A DNA stretch of 64,000 nucleotides from Promicromonospora sp. Populi (lineage in GTDB: Bacteria > Actinomycetota > Actinomycetes > Actinomycetales > Cellulomonadaceae). The stretch lies in the NCBI RefSeq assembly GCF_041081105.1, contig NZ_CP163528.1, forward strand, positions 3,906,001 through 3,970,000, read 5' to 3'. Below the pieces are notes generated by a model, which was given only the letters and a program-made list of their open reading frames with translations, ran no database searches and had not been told where the DNA came from. Of this stretch, positions 6,869 through 15,736 are shown piece after piece. Each line of letters begins with the position of its first letter. The first letter of the stretch is position 1. A program made the translations under genes and the position numbers.

Positions 6869-9456
6869 CGGGCCGGGCGGGTCCCGTCGCGGCCGGCCGG
6901 AAGCGCGCGAACCCCCAGCTCGTCATCGGCGCCGTGCTGGTGGGGCTGGTTCTGGTCACGGCGCTGGTCTCGCTCGTCTGGACCCCGTACGACCCGCGGC
7001 ATGCCGGGGCCGAGCGCCTGCTGCCGCCGGGCGCCGAGCACTGGTTCGGCACCGACCGGTTCGGTCGCGACGTCCTCTCGCAGGTCATGGCCGGCGCCAA
7101 GATCACGCTGCTGGTCGGCCTGGTAGCGGTGGGGATCGCGGCCGTCGTGGGCGTGCCGCTCGGTGTCCTCGCGGGGATGCGCGGCGGGCGGCTCGGCCTG
7201 CTCCTGATGCGGGGCAGCGACATCCTGCTCGCCTTCCCGGGCCTGCTGCTCGCGATAGTGCTGGGCGCCGTCTACGGCGCGGGCACCGTGACGGCGATGG
7301 TCGCGCTCGGCATCGGCTCGATCCCGGCCTTCGCACGCGTGGCGCGGAGCGGCACCCTGCAGGTGATGCGGTCCGACTACGTGCTCGCCGCTCGCGCCGC
7401 CAACCGCGGCGAGCTCGCGATAGCGACACGGCACGTGCTGCCCAACATCGCAGGCACGGTGCTGGTGCAGTGCTCGGTGAACTTCGCGATCGCGGTGCTC
7501 GCGGAGGCCGGGCTGTCCTTTCTCGGCCTGGGCACACCCCCGCCGACGCCGTCGTGGGGCCGCATGCTGCAGGAGTCGCAGCAGTTCCTGGGGATCGCCG
7601 ACTACCTGGCGATAGTGCCCGGCGTCGCGATCGCCGTGGCGGTGCTCGGGTTCAACCTGCTGGGTGACGGCCTGCGCGACGTCTTCGACCCGCGGCTCTC
7701 CGCGGCCTCGCCGGGGTCTCTGGTGTCGGCGCCTTCGGGACCGGCGGCGGGATCAGAGCCGCGGCGGGCGTCGTCGTCGGCCGAACCCTCTCCCGTCCCG
7801 ACGGCCGAACCAGTCGCGCCCCCCGCGCTCGACCTGCGCGACCTCACCATCCGCACCGACAGCGGCCGCGCGCTCGTGGACGGAGTCTCCCTGCAGGTCG
7901 CCCCGGGCGAGCGAGTTGGCCTGATCGGCGAGTCCGGTTCGGGCAAGACGATGACGGCGCTCGCTGCGCTCGGCATCCTGCCCGACGGCGTCGTCGCCTC
8001 GGGACACGTCGGCCTCGCCGGAGTGCCCGGGAACCTCCTGGACCGGGGCGAGCGAGCCCTGGCACGGCTTCGGGGTCGCGAGATCTCGATGGTGTTCCAG
8101 GAGCCGATGACCGCGCTGAACCCGCTGATGCGCGTGGGGCACCAGGTCGCGGAGGCGATGACGGTGCACGGGACGACGCACCGGGCGGCCGCGGAGCGCG
8201 CGACGGTCCTCCTGGCGGAGGTCGGCCTGCCCGACGGCGCCGCCCGGCGGTACCCGCACGAGCTGTCCGGCGGCCAGCGGCAGCGGGTGGTGCTGGCGAT
8301 GGCGCTGGCCAATGACCCGGCGGTGCTGGTGGCGGACGAGCCGACGACGGCCCTGGACGTCACCGTGCAGCGCCAGGTGCTGGACCTCATCGTCGGGCTG
8401 GTTCACGACCGCGGCGCCGGCCTGCTGTTCATCACGCACGACCTGGCCGTGGTGTCCCAGGTGTGCGAGCGGGTTGTGGTGCTGCTCGACGGAGTGGTGG
8501 TGGAGGAGGGGCCGGTGGCCGAGGTGTTCGCGCACCCGCAGCACGCGTACACGAAGCACCTGCTGGCGGCATCGACCCTGGAGCCGTTGGCGGAGACGCC
8601 GCCGATCGACCGCGCGGTCATGACCGTGGCCGACGCCGGATCCGACCACAACCGCGTGGTCGATGGTCCGGTCGAGGGGTTGATCCGGGTCGAGGACGTG
8701 ACCCGCACCTATTCGAGCCGCGGCGAGACCGTGCACGCGCTCCGGGGCGTCTCCCTGGAGGTCCCCGAGGGGCAGCGGTTCGGGATCGTCGGGGAGTCCG
8801 GTTCGGGCAAGTCGACGTTGCTGCGGATCGTTGCGGGGCTGGACCGCGCGACGTCGGGCCGGGTCATGAGCGCGGGCGTGGACCTGAGCGTGCCGTCGCC
8901 CGAGCTGGGTGACCTGCGCGCCGCCCTGCAGCTTGTGTTCCAGGACCCGTACGGCTCGCTAGACCCTCGCATGACCGTCGGCGACATCGTCGCGGAGCCG
9001 CTCCTGAACCCGGCGAACGTCCGGGTCGGCGGCGCGCGCACGGCGTCCGCCCGCCGCGATGCGGTGCGCGAGATGCTGGACGCCGTCGGGCTGCCGCTCG
9101 ATGCGACCGAGCGGTACCCGCACCAGTTCTCGGGCGGGCAGCGGCAGCGCATAGGGATCGCGCGGGCCCTGGTCTGCCGACCGCGCATCCTCGTGGCGGA
9201 CGAGCCGGTCAGCGCGCTCGACGTCTCCGTCCGGCGGCAGGTGCTGGACCTGCTCGCGCGGCTCGCGGACGAGCACTCCCTGACGCTGCTGCTCGTCTCC
9301 CACGACCTGGGTGTGGTGCGGCACGTCTGCGACCACGTGGCGGTGATGCGCGACGGCCTGATCGTGGAGCAGGGGCCGACCGGCCAGGTCTACGACGACC
9401 CACAGCACGAATACACCCGCCGCCTCCGCGAGGCGACCCCTGTGCTGACTTTCTGA
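6865..9456 (+). CDS. ABC transporter permease fused to two ATP-binding domains (DppC-DppD-DppF type)
   Basis: One 863-residue protein joins three usually separate subunits. Residues about 1-285 are a DppC-like permease (WFGTDRFGRDVLSQV, EAA loop VMRSDYVLAARAANRG). A Ser/Ala/Pro-rich linker follows. The first ATPase has Walker A GESGSGKT near residue 355, LSGGQRQR near 467 and Walker B VLVADEPTTALD. The second has GESGSGKS near 642, FSGGQRQR near 754 and ILVADEPVSALD. Both ATPases therefore look active. No frameshift marks are seen at the domain borders, so the fusion appears real. With the lipoprotein and first permease it makes a complete importer. Confidence 0.9.
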   Translation: MTGRAGPVAAGRKRANPQLVIGAVLVGLVLVTALVSLVWTPYDPRHAGAERLLPPGAEHWFGTDRFGRDVLSQVMAGAKITLLVGLVAVGIAAVVGVPLGVLAGMRGGRLGLLLMRGSDILLAFPGLLLAIVLGAVYGAGTVTAMVALGIGSIPAFARVARSGTLQVMRSDYVLAARAANRGELAIATRHVLPNIAGTVLVQCSVNFAIAVLAEAGLSFLGLGTPPPTPSWGRMLQESQQFLGIADYLAIVPGVAIAVAVLGFNLLGDGLRDVFDPRLSAASPGSLVSAPSGPAAGSEPRRASSSAEPSPVPTAEPVAPPALDLRDLTIRTDSGRALVDGVSLQVAPGERVGLIGESGSGKTMTALAALGILPDGVVASGHVGLAGVPGNLLDRGERALARLRGREISMVFQEPMTALNPLMRVGHQVAEAMTVHGTTHRAAAERATVLLAEVGLPDGAARRYPHELSGGQRQRVVLAMALANDPAVLVADEPTTALDVTVQRQVLDLIVGLVHDRGAGLLFITHDLAVVSQVCERVVVLLDGVVVEEGPVAEVFAHPQHAYTKHLLAASTLEPLAETPPIDRAVMTVADAGSDHNRVVDGPVEGLIRVEDVTRTYSSRGETVHALRGVSLEVPEGQRFGIVGESGSGKSTLLRIVAGLDRATSGRVMSAGVDLSVPSPELGDLRAALQLVFQDPYGSLDPRMTVGDIVAEPLLNPANVRVGGARTASARRDAVREMLDAVGLPLDATERYPHQFSGGQRQRIGIARALVCRPRILVADEPVSALDVSVRRQVLDLLARLADEHSLTLLLVSHDLGVVRHVCDHVAVMRDGLIVEQGPTGQVYDDPQHEYTRRLREATPVLTF

Positions 9457-9624
9457 CGCGCCCAACCGCGCCCCGGCCGGGCACACCAGCACGCCGTGCT
9501 CGTTCGCTGACCAGCCAGAACACCGAGAGAGGGCGCCGTTCAGCCCAACCTTCTCGACAGTCCGAGCGTCAGTCCTCGTGAGGCGGCACCCATGCCGCCG
9601 GCTTCATCACGAAGGAGACAACAG

Positions 9625-12600
9625 ATGCGTGCCAGAGCAGGTGCGGCAGCGGCCGCGATCGCCGTGGCGATCGCGTTGGGTGCGGGCATACCGGCGTGGT
9701 CCCTCGGGACCGTCGCGGCGGGCCGGGACGACGGCGCTGCCGACCCAGGAGCGGTGGCCGCCGAGTCCTCGGGCACCTCGACCGTCACCCTGATCACGGG
9801 TGACCGCGTCTCGATCACACGGCACGCCGACGGGCGCAGGTCCGTCACGATCGAGCCCGGCGCGGGTCGCGAGGGCATTGGATTCCAGCGGCTCGTCGAG
9901 GGCGACCGGCTGCACGTGATCCCGACAGACGTCGCCGGGCTCGTCCCTGAACGCCTGGACCGGGCCCTGTTCGACGTCACGGGTCTGGTCGCCGCCGGGT
10001 ACGACGACGCCCGCCGAGGCGCGGTGCCGGTGATCGTCCAGCAGACCGGGGCCGCGGCGGCCCGGTCCGCGACATCCGCCTCGGACTGGGCCGCGCTGGG
10101 TCTGGAGCCCGAGCGGACGCTGGACTCCGTCCGCGCGGTCTCGGCGGACCTGGACCCGGAGGGGGCCTCCACGCTGCTCGGGGCGCTGCGTATGCCGCAG
10201 GCGTCGGTCCGCTCGGCCGCTAGCACCGCGCCGGACGTGAAGGTCTGGCTGGACGCCCCGGTCCGGGCACTGGACGCCGACTCGATGCCGCAGATCGGCG
10301 CTCCGGCGGCCTGGGAGTCGGGGTACACCGGCGAGGGCGTGACCGTCGCCGTGCTGGACTCGGGTCTCGACTCGTCCCACCCGGACCTGGATGACGTGGT
10401 GGTCGGCGCCCGGGACTTCACCGGCAGCGGGAACACCGAGGACCACTACGGTCACGGCACGCACGTGGCCTCGATCGTCCTGGGTTCTGGCGACGCCTCG
10501 GCCGGCACCAACCGTGGCGTGGCACCGGACGCCGACCTGCTGGTCGGCAAGGTGCTCGACGACTTCGGCGGCGGTGAGACGTCGTCGATCATCGACGGTA
10601 TGGAGTGGGCCGCCGGACAGGGCGCCGACGTCGTGAACCTGAGCCTCGGCTCGCCGGAGGAATTCACCGACGGCACCGACCCGTGGGCCATGGCCGTGGA
10701 CACGCTGAGCGCACAGCACGGGACGCTCTTTGTGGTCGCGGCGGGCAATGCGGGCTCGTACGGGACAGTGTCCACCCCCGGGTCCGCGAACTCCGCCCTG
10801 ACCGTGGGCGCCGTGGACGACGCCGACGAGGTCGCGCCCTTCTCCAGCCGCGGGCCTCGCGCCGGCGACTACGCGATCAAGCCCGACGTCACGGCGCCGG
10901 GGGTCGAGATCATCGCGGCGCGCGCCGCCGGCACCAAAGAGGGCGACGGCGAGGGGGAGTACGTCGCCTGGAGCGGCACCTCCATGGCCACCCCGCACGT
11001 CGCCGGTGCCGCCGCCGTGCTCAAGCAGGCCCGTCCTGACCTGACCGGGCAGCAGCTCAAGGCGGTCCTGATGGGTTCGGCTCAGCACACCAGCGGGGGC
11101 GTGTTCGACGAGGGAGCGGGGCGCATCTACCTGCCGGCCGCCCTGGAGCTACCGGTGACCACCACGCCCGCCTCGCTGTCCTTCGGCGTGCTGGAGTACC
11201 CGCAGCGGGGGACTGTCAGCCGGAAGCTCACCTACCGGAACGCCACCGACGCGGCGATCACCCTCGACCTCGCCGTCGAGGCGACCGACCAGGACGGCGC
11301 AACCCTGCCGGACGGTGCGGTAACGCTCGGCTCGACCACACTCACCGTCCCGGCCCGGGGTTCCGCGTCGGTCAAGGTCACCGTCGACCGGGTCGTCGGT
11401 GACATCGAGCGCCGGTACTCCGGTGCGGTCACTGCCACCGATCCCGGCGGCCGGGAGACCCGTACTGCCCTGGGCTACTACAAGGAGCCGGACCTTGCCG
11501 ACCTGAACATCCGGGCGGTCGGCCGGGACGGGCAGCCGCACACCGGGGCGTCCACCGTGCGGATCGTGAACGTCGACGACCCGGCGGTGTTCAGCGAGCA
11601 CGTCGAGCTGGAGGCAGGCGGGCTGGACCTGCGGGTGCCGCCGGGCAACTACTCGGTCACCGGCTTCCTGTGGACAGCGGACGAGGACAACGTCGTCTCC
11701 GAGGTCACGGCGGCGCTGCGGCCGGAGATCACCGTGTCGGACGACACCAACCTCGTCCTCGACGCCCGTGAGGCGGAGCCGCTGACCGTGACGACAGGGC
11801 GGCCTGCGGACGTGCAGTGGCTCGCGCTCGACGACACCCGGAGCGCCGCAGGAGGCGACGATCCCTACGGCTTCGGGGTGGTGGTCACCGGTGCTGCCGT
11901 CGCGTACGCGACGCCGACCACCACGCCTGTCACCATCGGCACGCACGATCTGCAGACCCACTTCGTCCTGACGGAGCCGACGACGGGCGGCCGGGCGCCG
12001 TCGTACACCTACGACCTGCTGTACGCGCAGGACGTGGTGGACACGTTCAACTTCCGGGCGACGTCGAAGAACACGGCGGCGATCACCACCGGATATGCGG
12101 CTCTCGGCGCCGACTACCTGGCTGAGAGTGCTCGGGTGGGCTTTGCGTCTGGCCACCTCTGGGGCTCGGCCATCTCCGGCCCGGTCGCGACGCCCGGGAA
12201 GCGCACGGAGTACGTGAGCGCGAACGGCGTCGCCTGGGGGCACGAGGTGTACGCGGGCTCCACCGAGGAGCCGCAGCAGGGCTACTTCGGCAGCCAGCCC
12301 CGTACCTACGCCCCGCGCGAGAAAGCACGCACCACCGTGGGCGGCGCCGTGCTGGGCACCCGGCTCGGCGACGGCGCGGTGACCACGGCCAAGAGCAGAC
12401 TCACCCTCGATCTGACGCCCTGGAGCGATTCCGGCCGGCACCCGTTCGCCGCGTTCGGCTCCGACGACACCCGCCTGCGCGTCTGGCAGGACGGCGCCCT
12501 CGTGGCCGACAAGACGTCACCGAACGTCAAGGTCGTCCTGCCCGACGGCGGCGCGGACCACCGCGTCGTGCTCGCCGCCGAGCGGGAGGCATCCTGGTGG

Positions 12601-12996
12601 AACCGGTCCACGAGTGTGCGCACGGAGTGGACGTTCCACGCCGAGCCTGGCGGCTCTCCGGAGGAGCCCGTCGTGGTGCCCGCGCTCGACGTCGCCTACA
12701 GCATCAAGGGCGTCGACCTGACAGGTTCCGCGCCGCAGAGCACCAAGGTCACGCTGTCCCTGGGGCATCAGGTCGGCGCTGCGGGCGGCAAGGTGACCGC
12801 CGCTCGCCTGTGGTGGTCCGCGGACGACGGCGCGACCTGGCACGGCGCGCCCCTGACCACCGGGCGCGCCGGGACGTTCACCGGGGACGTCCGTGTCCCC
12901 GCCGGTACGGAGCACGTCTCGCTCCGTGCCACGGCGAAGGACAAGTCGGGTGCCACGATCAAGCAGACCGTGATCCGCGCCTACGGCGTCCGCTGA
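9625..12996 (+). CDS. Large secreted subtilisin-like serine protease (S8 family)
   Basis: The 1123-residue precursor starts MRARAGAAAAAIAVAIALGA, a signal peptide. A prodomain-like segment (TVTLITGDRVSITR) leads to the S8 domain. The catalytic triad is visible: Asp245 in VAVLDSGLDSSHPDL, His277 in HGTHVASI and Ser453 in SGTSMATPHVAGA. More than 600 further residues look like beta-rich domains, as in large Streptomyces subtilases. ATG 9625 is chosen because AAGGAGA lies 8 bases before it; an earlier ATG at 9592 has no site. It should degrade extracellular protein. The oligopeptide-type transporter just upstream could take up the products, which is inference. Confidence 0.9.
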   Translation: MRARAGAAAAAIAVAIALGAGIPAWSLGTVAAGRDDGAADPGAVAAESSGTSTVTLITGDRVSITRHADGRRSVTIEPGAGREGIGFQRLVEGDRLHVIPTDVAGLVPERLDRALFDVTGLVAAGYDDARRGAVPVIVQQTGAAAARSATSASDWAALGLEPERTLDSVRAVSADLDPEGASTLLGALRMPQASVRSAASTAPDVKVWLDAPVRALDADSMPQIGAPAAWESGYTGEGVTVAVLDSGLDSSHPDLDDVVVGARDFTGSGNTEDHYGHGTHVASIVLGSGDASAGTNRGVAPDADLLVGKVLDDFGGGETSSIIDGMEWAAGQGADVVNLSLGSPEEFTDGTDPWAMAVDTLSAQHGTLFVVAAGNAGSYGTVSTPGSANSALTVGAVDDADEVAPFSSRGPRAGDYAIKPDVTAPGVEIIAARAAGTKEGDGEGEYVAWSGTSMATPHVAGAAAVLKQARPDLTGQQLKAVLMGSAQHTSGGVFDEGAGRIYLPAALELPVTTTPASLSFGVLEYPQRGTVSRKLTYRNATDAAITLDLAVEATDQDGATLPDGAVTLGSTTLTVPARGSASVKVTVDRVVGDIERRYSGAVTATDPGGRETRTALGYYKEPDLADLNIRAVGRDGQPHTGASTVRIVNVDDPAVFSEHVELEAGGLDLRVPPGNYSVTGFLWTADEDNVVSEVTAALRPEITVSDDTNLVLDAREAEPLTVTTGRPADVQWLALDDTRSAAGGDDPYGFGVVVTGAAVAYATPTTTPVTIGTHDLQTHFVLTEPTTGGRAPSYTYDLLYAQDVVDTFNFRATSKNTAAITTGYAALGADYLAESARVGFASGHLWGSAISGPVATPGKRTEYVSANGVAWGHEVYAGSTEEPQQGYFGSQPRTYAPREKARTTVGGAVLGTRLGDGAVTTAKSRLTLDLTPWSDSGRHPFAAFGSDDTRLRVWQDGALVADKTSPNVKVVLPDGGADHRVVLAAEREASWWNRSTSVRTEWTFHAEPGGSPEEPVVVPALDVAYSIKGVDLTGSAPQSTKVTLSLGHQVGAAGGKVTAARLWWSADDGATWHGAPLTTGRAGTFTGDVRVPAGTEHVSLRATAKDKSGATIKQTVIRAYGVR

Positions 12997-13000
12997 GCCG

Positions 13001-13044
13001 GTGTCAGACCCGCAGGTCACTGGGGTGGCCCGCGGGTCTGACAC
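13001..13044 (+). terminator. Stem-loop terminator after the subtilase gene
   Basis: GTGTCAGACCCGC (13001-13013) is exactly complementary to GCGGGTCTGACAC (13032-13044), with an 18-base loop. It starts 4 bp after the protease stop. It has no U-tract, as is common for actinobacterial terminators. Confidence 0.65.
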
Positions 13045-13089
13045 CTTCGTGCGTCTCCGGCCCGCGCGCGGTGTAGCCTCCTGCGCGAG

Positions 13090-13769
13090 ATGAGCGAGCA
13101 TCTGACCAGCGGCGACAGCGACCGCCCGGCGCCCGACGGCGGTCCCCCGGGTGCCTCGGTCGTGCAGCACGCGAAGCACCCGATCCGGGTGATCTACGTG
13201 CCCGGGCTCGGCGACCGGATGCTGCCCCTGGTGTACCTCCAGCGCGAGGCGCTCCGCACGTGGCGCGCCTTCGGGGTGCGCACCACGATGTTCCGTGTCC
13301 GCTGGTCGTCGGACGCCTCGTTCCAGGACCGGCTGGACCGGCTCGACGCCCTTGTCGAACAGTGCGAGCAGCGCGGCGAGCGGGTGGCGCTCGTTGGCGC
13401 CTCCGCGGCGCCGGCGCGGTGCTCGCCGCGTACGCCCGGCACCGCTCGATCATCGCCGTCGTCATCATCGCCGGGAAGTTCCTCGAACCCGAGGACATCC
13501 TCAAGCCCGTCCTCGACCACAACGCACCGTTTGCGGAGTCGATGTCGGCGGTGCCGAAGCTTCTGGAAGACCTCGGCCCGGAGGACCGGGCCAAGATCCT
13601 GAGCCTGCGCTCGGCCCGGGACGGCGTGGTCGACGACGAGGACACGCTGCTGGAGGGCGCCGTCAACGAGACGATGCGTGTGGTGGGCCACGTGATCGCC
13701 ATCGGCTACGCGCTGATGTTCCAGGCCCGCAGGGTGGTCCGCTTCTTGCGCGACGCCATGACGGACTGA
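13090..13769 (+). pseudogene. Alpha/beta hydrolase, broken by a frameshift
   Basis: The first part reads MSEHLTSGDSDRPAPDGGPP... IRVIYVPGLGDRMLPLVYLQ up to ALVGAS near 13405. The family-like sequence then continues one frame over as AGAVLAAYARHRSIIAVVII and runs to the stop at 13769. Inserting one base in the GC-rich run at about 13405-13412 restores a nucleophile elbow G-A-S-A-G and a protein of about 226 residues. Either the gene is mutated or the base is a sequence error. A TAGCCT box lies 10 bases before the ATG, giving a very short mRNA leader. Substrate unknown. Confidence 0.75.
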
Positions 13770-13818
13770 CCCGCACACGTGCCAATCCCCGGCCCGGGGT
13801 GCTAGCGTGTCTCACATC

Positions 13819-13854
13819 GTGAGCATCTTTACCTGTTCCTGCTGTCGCCGCTGA
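13819..13854 (+). CDS. Putative 11-residue cysteine-rich leader peptide
   Basis: GTG 13819 opens the peptide MSIFTCSCCRR, ending at TGA 13852-13854. Three of 11 residues are Cys, two of them adjacent, followed by two Arg. A TAGCGT box at 13803-13808 would place the transcript start within a few bases of the GTG; an in-frame GTG at 13807 is less likely. Leaderless polycysteine short ORFs are known in mycobacteria as cysteine-responsive attenuators. The Cys and Arg codons overlap the 5' strand of stem P1 of the RNA structure that follows. That this one regulates the oxygenase gene is inference. Confidence 0.55.
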   Translation: MSIFTCSCCRR

Positions 13855-13908
13855 GCGGTCGCCCACAAAGCGACCCCCTGGCGCGATTCATCGCGCCGCC
13901 GACAGCAG
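13839..13908 (+). ncRNA. Putative cis-regulatory RNA, four-way junction
   Basis: P1 pairs 13839-13847 with 13900-13908 exactly (CTGCTGTCG / CGACAGCAG). It encloses three hairpins: CCGC/GCGG (13848-13858, loop TGA), TCGC/GCGA (13859-13873) and GGCGCGA/TCGCGCC (13880-13897, loop TTCA). The P2 loop is the stop codon of the cysteine leader peptide and P1 overlaps its last codons, so translation and folding must compete. I recognise no known riboswitch class. The gene start lies 150 bases further on. Confidence 0.5.
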
Positions 13909-13951
13909 CTCCTGCTCACATCACATCCACGTGCTCGTGCCGGGCTCCTGC

Positions 13952-13971
13952 GACCGTCCTTCCGGACGGTC
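13952..13971 (+). terminator. Perfect hairpin in the oxygenase leader, possible attenuator
   Basis: GACCGTCC (13952-13959) pairs exactly with GGACGGTC (13964-13971) around a TTCC tetraloop. It lies between the branched RNA and the oxygenase start at 14059. There is no U-run after it, so it may be a weak or Rho-linked terminator or just part of the leader fold. Confidence 0.4.
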
Positions 13972-14058
13972 AGGGAACACGCCTGGCGGAGGTATCGGCG
14001 GATGTCGGGGCGGCCGCCGTCGGCGCACCCACCCGGCATCCATCGAAAGGACCCTCTC

Positions 14059-15063
14059 ATGCCCGGCATCCCCGTACTGGACCTCTCGCTGCTCGACGGC
14101 GACCCCGACGACCAGGCGCGATTCCGTGACGAGCTGCGCCGCGCCACCCACGAGGTCGGCTTCTTCTCCCTGATCGGGCACGGCGTCCCGCGCGACCTGA
14201 TCGACCGCGCCTACGCCACCGCGCGCGAGTTCTTTGCGCTCCCCGAGGAGCAGAAGCGCGCGATCGAGAACGTGCACAGCCCACACTTCCGCGGCTGGAC
14301 GCGGATGGGTGGCGAGCGCACGCTCGGCCGCGTCGACCAGCGCGAGCAGATCGACATCGGCGCCGAGCGCCCCGCGGTTCCTACCGGGCCCGGCACCGCA
14401 GACCACTGGATCCTGGAGGGCCCGAACCTGTGGCCCGAGTCCCTGCCCGCGCTGCGCGAGGTCGCCGAGGAGTGGCTGACCCGGCTCGACGGCGTTGCCA
14501 CACGCCTGCTGCGGGCGTGGGCGGAGGCGCTCGGAGCGCCGTCGGGCACGTTCGACGCCGTGTTCCAGCGGCCCTCGCCGCACCTGAAGATCGCCCGCTA
14601 CCCGGGCGTCGAGGCAGCCACGCCCGCACAGGGTGTCGGCGCGCACAAGGACCTGGGTGTGCTCACCCTCCTCTCGGTCGAGGACGGCAAGGCCGGCCTG
14701 CAGGTGGAGAAGGACGGCGAGTGGCTCGACGTCGTCCCGCCCGCCGGTGCGTTCGTCGTGAACATCGGCGAGCTGCTCGAGATCGCGACGGACGGCTACC
14801 TCAAGGCGACGCTGCACCGCGTGATCTCCCCTGCGCCGGGTACCGAGCGCATCTCGATCCCGTACTTCCACGGGCCCGCGCTCGACGCCACGATTCCGAC
14901 GATCGACCTGCCGACGGCGCTCGCCGCCGATGCGCCCGGCGTGACCGTCGACCCGGCCAACCCGCTGCACCCCGTGTTCGGCGACAACTGGCTCAAGAGC
15001 CGGCTGCGCGCCCACCCGAACGTCGTGGAGGCGCAGCACCCGCACCTCCTGCAGACCGTGTGA
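14059..15063 (+). CDS. Isopenicillin-N-synthase-family 2-oxoglutarate/Fe(II) oxygenase
   Basis: The 334-residue protein has both domains of the family: an N-terminal DIOX_N region (VGFFSLIGHGVPRDLIDRAY, EEQKRAIE) and a C-terminal jelly roll. The iron ligands are His196-x-Asp198 (GAHKDLGVLTLL) and His253 (LKATLHRV); Arg264-x-Ser266 fits the co-substrate site. ATG 14059 follows AAAGGA by 7 bases. The leader has a cysteine-rich peptide and branched RNA, which hints at control by cysteine supply. The substrate is unknown; a beta-lactam role is not supported because no NRPS or related gene is nearby. Confidence 0.88.
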   Translation: MPGIPVLDLSLLDGDPDDQARFRDELRRATHEVGFFSLIGHGVPRDLIDRAYATAREFFALPEEQKRAIENVHSPHFRGWTRMGGERTLGRVDQREQIDIGAERPAVPTGPGTADHWILEGPNLWPESLPALREVAEEWLTRLDGVATRLLRAWAEALGAPSGTFDAVFQRPSPHLKIARYPGVEAATPAQGVGAHKDLGVLTLLSVEDGKAGLQVEKDGEWLDVVPPAGAFVVNIGELLEIATDGYLKATLHRVISPAPGTERISIPYFHGPALDATIPTIDLPTALAADAPGVTVDPANPLHPVFGDNWLKSRLRAHPNVVEAQHPHLLQTV

Positions 15064-15141
15064 CGGTCCGGCCGGACGCGTAACGCGTGCCACCTGTGGT
15101 CCAGGGCGTCGGCGTCGGTCCCGGGGAAACAGTTACTCCTG

Positions 15142-15190
15142 GGACTGTGTTGCCGAGAGTGGACATTGTCTACTCTCGGCAACACAGTCC
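15142..15190 (+). terminator. Long stem-loop terminator after the oxygenase gene
   Basis: Bases 15142-15160 and 15172-15190 are exact reverse complements over 19 bp with an 11-base loop that can pair three more bases (GAC/GTC). It starts 78 bp after the oxygenase stop and precedes the rhodanese gene on the same strand. No T-run follows. Confidence 0.7.
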
Positions 15191-15301
15191 GGATGCGTGA
15201 AGTCTCCCCGGGGCGCGAAGTAGCAAGGCTTACGGACGCTTCAGAAACCGTGCGCGTCCGGGCCCTTGTCTCCACGAGACGGGGCTCCGCACACTCGGAC
15301 C

Positions 15302-15727
15302 ATGACGACCTCCCAGGACACCTCCGCCGCCGTCGCGCACTTCGCCGGGCGGCTCGCCTTCGAGACCGACGTCGCCGACGTCCACGCAGACCTCGCCGCG
15401 GGCACGCCGTTCACCCTGGTCGACGTCCGGTCCCAGGAGTCGTGGGACCAGGGCCATGTGCCCGGCGCCGTGCACCTGCCCGGCGGCAAGGTGCGCCTGC
15501 GGGCCGGGCAGATCATCAACCGGGACCTGCCCGTAGTCACGTACTGCTGGGGACCCGGCTGCAACGCGGCGACCAAGGCGGCGCTCGAGTTCGCGAAGCT
15601 CGGCTACGAGGTCAAGGAGATGATCGGCGGCTTCGAGTACTGGGTGCGCGAGGGGTTCGCCTACGACACCTCGGACGGCCCGGTCCAGCCGGAAGCGGAC
15701 CCGCTCACCGCCCCCGCTGGGGCCTAG
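15302..15727 (+). CDS. Rhodanese-like sulfurtransferase domain protein
   Basis: The 141-residue protein is a single rhodanese domain. It has the usual TLVDVRSQESWDQGHVPGAV segment and an active-site loop CWGPGCN starting at Cys82, which should carry the persulfide. Such single-domain proteins move sulfur between thiols. ATG 15302 gives a normal length; no ribosome site is visible. Its TAG stop (15725-15727) is part of the -10 box of the next gene. The oxygenase upstream has a possible cysteine-responsive leader, which would fit a sulfur theme. Confidence 0.85.
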   Translation: MTTSQDTSAAVAHFAGRLAFETDVADVHADLAAGTPFTLVDVRSQESWDQGHVPGAVHLPGGKVRLRAGQIINRDLPVVTYCWGPGCNAATKAALEFAKLGYEVKEMIGGFEYWVREGFAYDTSDGPVQPEADPLTAPAGA

Positions 15728-15736
15728 GCTGCGGGC

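Noticed and set aside
14059..15063. Beta-lactam synthesis cluster
   Set aside because: The oxygenase belongs to the isopenicillin N synthase family in a broad sense only; no NRPS, epimerase or acyltransferase gene is near.
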